The position numbers and the translations under genes were made by a program. Positions 56,110 through 64,000 of a stretch of DNA of 64,000 nt are shown piece after piece. Source of the stretch: Bryopsis sp. KO-2023 (taxonomy: Eukaryota; Chlorophyta; Ulvophyceae; Bryopsidales; Bryopsidaceae); contig BSYQ01000001.1 in the NCBI GenBank assembly GCA_030272585.1, positions 7,889,001-7,953,000 on the forward strand, read 5' to 3'. The notes beneath the pieces were generated by a model. The model saw only the letters and a program-made list of their open reading frames with translations. It was not told where the DNA came from and searched no databases. The number at the start of each line of letters is the position of its first letter. Positions within the stretch are counted from its first letter, which is position 1.

Positions 56110-59100
56110 ATGACTACCCGTTGGTGAGGTCGATTGTGAAACACAGATTTGAACCACATAGATGTCTATTATTCGTCCCCTTAGATAATCTTTTCTTACC
56201 TCTTTTGCTGCCATTTGGCTGCTGGTCGACGCCCTGGTGTTGAGATCAAGGCCACCCAATTTGCTGGAGCTAGCATACAAAAATATCTCCCTGGCAACCC
56301 GCAGCCTCTCCAAGCTGACATCCGTCTGTCCAAAAAAGTTTCCAATTATTAAAAAATATGACACTCCTTGACCCCTGTCCTAAATATAGAAACAAGCAAT
56401 TGTGTTTTGTTTCACAGGGGAACAAAACAGAATTTCGATTTTCCTCACCAGATCCCATTTGATCGTGATGGTTGCCTGAGGATATCCAAAGCGGTGAACG
56501 ATTTCATCCGGCATTTTGTTGAAGAGGACGCAGTGCACCAACGAAAGCCAAACGGCAGTGGCCTCCACTGGAAACCGGTGCGACACTTGCAAGGTCACCA
56601 GCATCCAATCGTCTGAAACCATTTCGAGCAGATCCTCCACAGGCTGGACGTTTGCATAAGTAGATACTGCACTTATCGCACCCTCCATGATGCCCTAATT
56701 GGGAGGGAAGACCCCACACGGTCTCAGCATTGTGGAGAGTTGAGCGATCGCCAGATTTTACACGCATGCTAAAAACTATTGCTGGGTTTATGTCATCATA
56801 AACCTAGCAAGCATTCAAAGCAACGCAATCAAAATGTCAGTCTCACCTCCTGCGTGCACATGGAGAGGTGAAGCACTTTCAATGCCAAATCCACTATGCA
56901 AGGTCCCAGTCGCTGAACGCATTCCTCCCGGGAAAGCCCGTAGTCCTTGATCTTAGCCGCCCGATTCAAAACCGATATTCCTTGCTGCAAAAAAAACAAC
57001 CAACCATTCATCGACCGGCTCAAACAATGACGCTGAAGTCAACAAAAACTCATCGTCGACAAAGAAAGGCTTTTGTAAAGAAAAATTTCATGCTGCTTCG
57101 TAATCAATCACCTTGAAAATGGCGATTTTCTTCTTCGGGTTCGCCTCCTCGGCAGCCAACCACAGAAGCATCTGGTAACAGGAACTGTGCTCCTTCGCAG
57201 CTCTCTGAACAACAGAATGCAAAATCAATATTCCAACCAGGCCATCCTGACACACCAACAAGCAAACAGCAGCAGGAGACAGTGTTTTTTATCCTCCTTT
57301 CTTTCTTTTCCCTCGGAAAACAACGCGGGTTCACACATCAACCCAAACAGCCTCTGGATGAAAGAATTGCATACGAAGCATCACCTCCATCATGATGGAT
57401 CGTTCTCCATGCGGAATCTTCCCCTGTCTCGACCACAGAGGCAACATCCCCAGCCAGAGCTTCAAATCCCTCCTCGACTCTCCGTCGTAAGCAGAGTTGA
57501 AACATGTCTGGAGATGGACCAAGACCCTCTCCCTGAACACCAGACTACGCGCCCCGGAAAGCGAATTGGAGCCCACAGCTTCCCATACGGATGCGATTGC
57601 CTCTTCCATACTGCATTGGAAAATGCCACTCATTCAGTGATCAATCTCCCCAAAAAACATACATGGACATTACAGTATTATGAAACTTTTTTCTTTCTTT
57701 TTTTCCCTTTAAGAAAAGTCTAAATGCAAGGCCAACGATAACAAGAGAGGAAAAAAGCGCACATGGAATTGCGGCCTCCAGACCTTGAGTCGCGCAGAAG
57801 ACCAGAACTCTTATCATAGAAACCGCTGGTCGCCACAATCACTCCAGGCGGAGTGAATCCAGCCAAGTCCCGATACAGCTTGCACGATTCCAGCACTTCG
57901 TCGCTCAGGTAGGTCGACGCCGACAGCAGACTCGATTTGAAAACTCGAGTTTGACCCCATCCCTTGAGCAATTCCAAGTTGTTCACAACATTCTGTGAAA
58001 TCGCATCTCCACCCGGAAGCACCCTTACATAACAACAAGAACGTCAGCCAGAAATAGACTCAAAGACGTTTTATCCCTCCTCAGCAAAACACCATCCCTC
58101 TATTAAAAAAAAATCCTTGAGAACATGTGAGAACATGTATCTGGGGGCAAAAAAAGAGAGGTAGTACCTGGTTGAATCGAGCCCACGTTGCTTCTCAATT
58201 TTTTTGACCACATTTGCAGACAGAGGCCAAGAGAATGAGGTCTGAGTGCTCCCCCCACGTTGGGCCTGTTGCGAGAGCAACTGCGAAAGCTCCTGATTTT
58301 TCTCACTACACGCAAAATTCCAAAAAAAAAATACATCTTTGTGCCATTTCAACAAGACAATCCTTTATCTGTTAAGAGAAACATCATCTACCAGTCGCCC
58401 ATGAAGAGGTCGATTCTCCAACGACACACATGCATTCAAGAGGATTCTGCCCAGACTTTTCCAAAAAGAGCCTTTCTTCATTCCAGCTCACCTTGCCGTC
58501 ATCTTGGTGTTAGCCTGGTGTTGAAACAAACACTGGGGATTCTTGCAAACACCTTGTGCAGTTGCATAGGGACACAACCGCCACAAACAATCGATCTTGT
58601 TCCAGTGTTTAGTCGATGTCGTTGCAACATCACCACCCAGCAGGCGAAAGAGCTTTTGATTCTCTCGCAGATGCCGTAAGTTCAACATGGATTCGTCCGA
58701 TTTTTCCACGGTCGCCACAAGTTTCGACAGTTTTGCTTCAGTTTTTGGGACCTCAGGCTTGGATGGCAATATCTTCCACAAGGCTTTCCGGAACTCTGTC
58801 ACCCTGCTAGAAACCAGTCTCATCGCAACACACATTGTTAAGGGGTCGTGTGCCAGCTGCTTGCTCCTGATCAAAAGCGGCGGGGGCCCTTTGAACACTT
58901 TCAAAGTCGGAGCTTTCACAGGAGGTGGAACAGGACTGGGTTGCACGAATGCAAGGCCATCATCATCGCTGTCAGACACAGTAGTTCCTTGCTCGCCCTG
59001 GGTGGCTTTCTTGTCAGTTTTCTGCACCTCAGGGTCATTTTCTTCTCCTGGCTTCTGCCCCGCTGGGCCCCATCTGTTGTCCTTTCTTCCTTTGCCTGCC

Positions 59101-62100
59101 GGAACTTGGGGGTTACTTCCAGTTACTGCAAGAGGTGTACTGACTGGCAATGGTGCTGGCACTCCAACTGGGTTAGTTCCATTCACAACTCCAGACCTTG
59201 CACCATTGGCAGCTTGAATGGCTACGCTCGGAACTGGTGCGGTCGACAGAGCAGGGGTTGCCAGAGCAGGGGTCGCCAGAGCAGGGGTCGCCAGAGCAGG
59301 GGTCGCCAGAGCAGGGGTTGCCAGAGCAGGGGTTGCCAGAGCAGGGGTTGCCAGAATCATGGGTACTCCCCCAACAGGACGAAGTGCTGGAGGTCTTTGA
59401 CTCTGATACACGATTGCATTGCCTCCACGTCTTCGAGACTGCTGTTGTGTTTGAACTTGAGCTGCAGGCGCATGATGTACAGCAGGGGCTGGTGCCAGCG
59501 GCATGCCAGACCCTGCTAGTCTCGGTGCCTCACCGGTGTTGAGTGAGGCTTGCGGCTGCTGAGGATGAATTCCAGGTGGCCACTGGCTCACTCCACCAGA
59601 ATACACATTCAACTGCTCCATTCCCGAACCGAGGGTTTGTGAATGATTGGGCCAAGGTGATATGGGTCCTGGTTGAGTGAAGCCATTCGGCCTCGCTGGT
59701 ACAGGAGGACGCTGGATCAAGGCATGAGGCCCCTGACCAAAACCTGGCCGCACCATTCCTGAGGAGAAATGGATAGGAGAGCTGGAAACAACTTGAGGTG
59801 GAGCAACTGGCCTCAGGGTCTGCAGCGGTGGCCTGGGAACAACATCAACAGGAAACTGACGAAATACAGGCGGCGCCTGATTCGGTGGGACTGAATCACC
59901 AGCTTGGCTCGATGGCTGTGGCAAAGGTGGCCGCAAGCCTCCCAAGGATGTCAACTTCTGGACGAGTACAGCTGCATGCGACGTCTGGTCACTGGGCCTT
60001 GTGGAAGTTGGCACTGGTTTCCCAGGTGGATTTGATGGAGGTGGAGGCACAGGGGTAGCATGAAGCACCGGAGTCGTCATTGGTTTGGGAGGTGCAGGGA
60101 CCTGCACAGTTGCAACTGATGGGGAGGGTGCCGGAGGAGCAGGGGGCACAGCAGTGGGCGGCATGGATCTGTTCATAGGTTGTAAAATTGTCACCATATT
60201 CACAGTCGGAGCCCTGACAGGTGGTTGCGTCTTTGGCGCTGGGGGAGCCAAAGAAGCAGTCTTTGGTTGTGGATCTATTGTCTTTTGCTGCTGAAGTGCC
60301 TTCGATGCTGGCTCAGCCACCTGAAGAGCAACTTTTGCTGCAACCTGGGCAGCCGCCTTGGGCTTTGCGGCTGCTGGTGGGGTCTGCGTAGGCTGTTTTG
60401 CCTTGGCCACCCCACTTCCCTCTGGAACCTTGGTTTGTTCGGAGGACCTGAGAAGACTGCCTGATCCTCTCAGACTTCCACCTCCTCTAAATGTAGGGCC
60501 TTTGACAATGGACTTGGCCTCCAGCGCGTCTGGTTCACGTGCATCTCTGCCCTTGGGCTTCGACCGACTGAATGACCTGGACCTGGACCTTCCTCTTGAT
60601 CTTTTCTGACCGCTGCCATCTGAACCTGGAGAGTGATGCTTCCTGTGCCGGACTGGTGACCTAGACTTTGATCTTGTTCGCGACCTTCTTCTTCCCTGTT
60701 CACCACACAGGTCAATACGGAATCAACACCATTGGACCTTTTCTTAAGCCTTGCATGAGTCATCCTTTTTATTCAAAAACAGGATGCACAAAAAATTGAC
60801 CCATGGAATGATAGAGGATGTCCAGAAACTCCTCCCACCGAAAGTACCCTAGGGGAGTGCCTCCTCGATTTCTTCCGGCTCCTGGAGCGGCTTCGGGATC
60901 GTGAGGGGCTCCTTCGTTTTCTCTCTTTTTCCCTCCTACTGAGCCTTTCCAGTCTCTTCTCGCTGTTTCGCACCAGCTCCCCGTCCTGCAAGAAAAATTG
61001 CTTTTCCTGGATAGATTCACCTTGACAGCCAAGCCGGGAAGGTGCAAACCAGCCCCTTCCACTATTTTTCAAACAATCATTTTTGTGCATGATGAAGATC
61101 CAGCACACACAGAAACTGTGTTCAAACAAAGCAGCCCACCCTGCTACAGAAGCACATTTCTCAAAAATGGAAAATTTTGTTCAAGAAAAGGATAGAACTG
61201 CACCTCAGATCGACGGTCCAATGGAGCTGGGGGTGGTGTGGGCTTCGTCCATGTTGCAGATGAATAGTGCGAAGTCAAGTCGACATCCAAATTCCACCTC
61301 TTTTTGATGTAGCTCTCGTTTGCTTTGCTCTCCCTGTAAGCCCCCGACATGACCTCCAGCGAATAACCCTTTGGCGGCAAGCTGTTCTTCACACGAGGTC
61401 CATCACTGCCACCTTCCAACTGAAGCAGAGGCTCTCCACCTACCAAGCCACACAAACAGGACGGTCACCATCAATCAGGCTCTTCCCAACCCCCCTCGGT
61501 TCCACAGCAGCAGTGCTTCTGCCCTTGCTCCGTTGCTGGGCTCACCAGATCCCTTTCCCCTCAGCTTGTTCCGGACCGCCGCCAACTGAACATGCGTTTT
61601 CAGCTGCGAGTTCTCCAGGTGCTGGAGCAGCTGAACGAGCTGCACATCAGTTGAGACGCTGCCCAGGGCCAGATTGATATCATCTTCTGGGGTGACCTGC
61701 AGATCGCCAAACCAGACACACAACCCATCAAGAAGAAAAAGGTTTTGCTTCAGATTGGATGATTATCACCTTTTGCTGGAACCATGCCTGTGCTCTACCC
61801 CTCATCCAGATCTTTCGAATGTTTGTTTTTTGGGGCATCTTCCAACAGGAGGGTATCTTCATGGCACCATGGCTGGGAGCTGTGATCGACCTTCCCGCAC
61901 CGAAGGTGAGTCTTTTATCAAATGGCCACAGACGGACTGACAGAGAAACACCAATGCCAGGACACAACGTGCATTGTGGAATCTGATTTTTGCTCCATTG
62001 AGACCTCTGATCGGAACGACTTGCGAGGAGCAAGGGCAGAGAGCAATTCGACGTCTCATCATTTTGGTATTGAAACCAGTTCCTCCAGGGAGAATCAATA

Positions 62101-62714
62101 GGAGAAAACCAGATTCCACAACACTCATAAACTGTCTTCTTTGGGCAAGATGTACCAAGAACGAGCAGCAAGTGACCTAGCTATGTGAATACAGACGGAG
62201 GCTAGAGAATGGCCGAGGAGAGAACAAAAGTGGGAGGAAGATTTTCCACTTTGTATGGAGCAGAAAACGATGTTCTGTGTGGACTTTGGGGTGCGACCAA
62301 GGGCCACTCCTTCAACAAAGCAAGGCCACCGTCGTGACCTTCCTCGACTGCAATCAGAGAAGGTTGCGCCACGGCACATACTTGATCGACTCTGAAGCTC
62401 CTCGTCGATCTCTCGACGTCCCTTCCCTCCGTTCCCTTGTCCTGCTGATTCACAACTGCGTGCGCGTCGCTAACTGCCTTGGAAGGCCCGCAACCGCCCT
62501 GGACTGCGCCATTCTCGTTTCTGGTGGCGAGTTTGTTGTCGGTCTTACAGCGAGCGTTCGTGTTGGGAGCGATTGTGATCTGACTTCCGTGACCCTCGAG
62601 TCTCCGTCGTAACCTGGCGCGCTCCTCGAGAGGGGCACTACTGCTGGTGTTCAACGGAGGCTGCGACTCCTGCGTCTCATTTCGCCCACCTTGCGTCTTG
62701 TTCTGAACAGACAT
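53487..62714 (-). CDS. ZFC3H1-like zinc-finger and HAT/TPR-repeat protein
   Basis: A long multi-exon gene read leftwards. ZFC3H1 (Red1 in fission yeast) scaffolds nuclear RNA surveillance with the MTR4 helicase. The N-terminus (ATG ~62714, MSVQNKTQGGRNETQ) is followed by TPEDDINLALGSVSTDVQLV (~61690), SYIKKRWNLDVDLTSHYSSA (~61300) and RS-rich segments (SRSRSRSRKKSRRHSPRV ~60880; GRSRSRSFSRSKPKGRD ~60580). A very long exon reaching 58488 is Pro/Ala/Gln-rich, with an ATPAL tandem repeat, and ends in LCPYATAQGVCKNPQCLFQH, a C-x8-C-x4-C-x3-H finger like the zf-C3H1 domain. Downstream exons encode helical repeats, for example YQMLLWLAAEEANPKKKI (~57150), LKLWLGMLPLWSRQGK (~57450) and WLSLVHCVLFNKMPDEIVHR (~56540), ending EQALMVHPYAEAVRKLNEN and a stop at 53487. 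Domain order matches ZFC3H1. Some exons could belong to a second gene; most edges are approximate. Confidence 0.6.
56086..56104. repeat. (CA)n microsatellite in an intron
   Basis: About ten CA units (cacacacacacacacacaca) inside a probable intron of the ZFC3H1-like gene. It lies next to a coding-like exon reading FNIMRFDMAMNYSSRQG on the minus strand. Confidence 0.85.
59248..59354. repeat. 15-bp in-frame tandem repeat in the ZFC3H1-like exon
   Basis: The unit gcaggggtYgccaga repeats about seven times (Y is T or C). Because 15 is a multiple of three it encodes a pentapeptide repeat, ATPAL, on the minus strand without breaking the frame. Units differ only at the Y position, so expansion is recent. 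Confidence 0.9.
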
Positions 62715-62884
62715 CCAACCCTCGACTCGCCCCAAAACAACCCACGTTCGAAGAATTCGCCCAGCCCCAGCATATTTCGCTGTGCTGAAACCCTGCCGTA
62801 CATTCTCGTACGACGTACACCAGCCCTGGTCGCTGTTCTCAAAACTAGAGACGAACGCACGCAAAGACGTCTTTTGCCGACACG
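62715..62884. promoter_or_regulatory. shared upstream region of divergent ZFC3H1-like and PRA1 genes
   Basis: Only 170 bp separate the two proposed starts, which face away from each other. A bidirectional promoter is likely. No named element is evident. Confidence 0.45.
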
Positions 62885-64000
62885 ATGGCGCCGTTTGGTC
62901 TGTTCGAGCCGCCGTTGCAGAGGACGCCGCTTTCTGCAGCGGTGCCGCTGGATGGTACCGAGCATCAAATGGGTTTGCGTCAGCTCGAACGCTTGAATCG
63001 CCAGACCCCCGGCGTTCGGACCCGCTACCGTCGCTACAAGGGCCCTTTCATCGAGTATCTAACTGTGGAGGACCTCAAAAAAGAGGCGCGTGAATGGAAC
63101 GATTTTCTTCACTGCAGCAAATCCGCGTTGGACTGCTACACGGTGCCGGGTTCTGTGGATGCGCTCGTGGAACGACTGGAAGAAAACATCGTCTATTACT
63201 TGGTGAGCGACAATAAGTTACAATAGAAAACAAGCGCTGGGTGGAGATGCTCTCGGCGTGACACCAAAGAAAAGACGTCGCCCTCAGAGTTGACGTTTTT
63301 CTGTACCTCCGCTTTGGCCCTGGGAGCGATGGTTTCTGGCTGATTTCCACTCATGAGTAGATATTTTTGACCAGGCATTGGAAAGTGTTTTGCGTCTTTC
63401 TAACAGAAATTCTTTCCACTGGTTGTGGTTGCAGCCCAATTATTTGCAGGTCATCGCAGCAATAACTTTTCTCATGTAAGTGCAATCTGATGGCTCCCTT
63501 CTCGATTCATGTGCGATTTGTTTTAGAACCCAGTCGATTTGCGAAAGTGCATCTTGATTTTTGTTGTGGAGGGTATTGTTGAGACAAACATTTGGAAAAA
63601 ATGGAGGATACTACTTAAAAGACGCTGACCAACTCAATTAGATTTGCCATACCATTTCCTTCCCACCAGCAATGGTGTCCAGGCCTGCCAAAAAGTATGA
63701 TCGAGTGGATGGTTGTGACCTGAAGGTTAGGACCATTTCACGGCCTTCTGGCTTCAGCCCTTCTGGCTTCCTATGCCTACTTCAAAGACAACGACCTGGT
63801 TCCGCCTCGACATGAACAGCTGCGCCAAGTTTTGGGGGTTGCCCTTCCCTTCCTGGCGGTCTGGTTGGCTGTTCTCACCCCGATTGCCTCGATTTTGTCC
63901 AGGGGCATCTTTTTTGGTTTGTGTTTGGTGTTTTCCCATGGCTCCCTTCATCGATCGCCTTCAGAGTTCCGGTACAGGTGAGAGAAGCAACCTTATTTCT
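62885..64000 (+). CDS. PRA1-family (prenylated Rab acceptor) membrane protein, truncated by window edge
   Basis: PRA1/Yip3 proteins are small ER-Golgi membrane proteins that bind prenylated Rab GTPases. Exon 1 (62885-63202, ATG in cacgATGg) encodes a soluble N-terminus: MAPFGLFEPPLQRTPLSAA, GPFIEYLTVEDLKKEAREW, then RLEENIVYYL. Exon 2 (63435-63475) continues PNYLQVIAAITFLM, the start of the first hydrophobic hairpin. A later exon (~63735-63977, donor gtgaga) encodes HGLLASALLASYAYFKDNDL, GVALPFLAVWLAVLTPIASI and HGSLHRSPSEFRYR, the second hairpin and conserved C-terminal block. A middle segment (NPVDLRKCILIFVVEG, ~63530) looks coding, but its phase does not join exon 2 by a simple GT-AG intron, so this junction is unresolved. 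The gene continues beyond the window. Confidence 0.75.

Overview
This window is nuclear DNA from a eukaryote. Its genes are split by GT-AG introns with T-rich acceptors, genes lie on both strands without operons, and many introns carry homopolymer runs. The gene set points to a flagellated, probably photosynthetic alga or protist. CFAP65 (axoneme central apparatus) and an SFI1-type centrin-binding protein indicate flagella or centrioles. A plant-type PII signal protein, a plant-type CYP23 cyclophilin and a TMEM19/VTE6-type DUF92 membrane protein suggest a plastid lineage with green affinity. A green flagellate or a chlorarachniophyte would fit, but the species cannot be named from this sequence.

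Layout. Positions 1-12050 are a repeat and transposon block. An intact 1792-residue Helitron protein (OTU protease-like domain, HUH Rep, Pif1-like helicase; minus strand, 2506-7884) is flanked by GC-rich palindromic minisatellites, by four copies of a repeat with a conserved 45-codon ORF and a 3' hairpin, and by a large nested foldback palindrome. A run of four small hairpins with near-identical G-rich 8-nt loops lies just downstream of the Helitron ORF. Ordinary genes follow: SFI1-like (+, ~12160-15122), SEC61 gamma (+, 15880-16690), PII/GLNB (+, to 19158), WDR75/UTP17 (-, 19971-25247), CYP23 cyclophilin (+, 25491-27521), CFAP65 (+, ~27791-34747), TMEM19/VTE6 (-, 34943-37203), several poorly resolved genes (37.7-42.5 kb), a C2H2 zinc-finger protein (+, 42960-44169), a gene-free purine-rich stretch (44.2-47.4 kb), an RluA-type pseudouridine synthase with an N-terminal zinc-finger-like segment (+, ~47454-49951), tRNA-Glu(UUC) (-, 50280-50351), a GC-rich stretch with possible orphan ORFs (51.6-52.4 kb), a large ZFC3H1-like gene (-, 53487-62714) and the first exons of a PRA1-family gene (+, 62885 to the window edge).

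The genes do not form one pathway. Several concern core RNA biology (WDR75 in the small-subunit processome, RluA, ZFC3H1-like RNA surveillance, tRNA), others the secretory system (SEC61 gamma, CYP23, PRA1) or the flagellar/centriolar apparatus (SFI1, CFAP65). Two gene pairs are divergent with short shared upstream regions (25248-25490 and 62715-62884). Exon boundaries were read by eye from splice signals and frame continuity. Those quoted to the base for SEC61 gamma, PII, CYP23 and the last RluA exons are firm; others are approximate.
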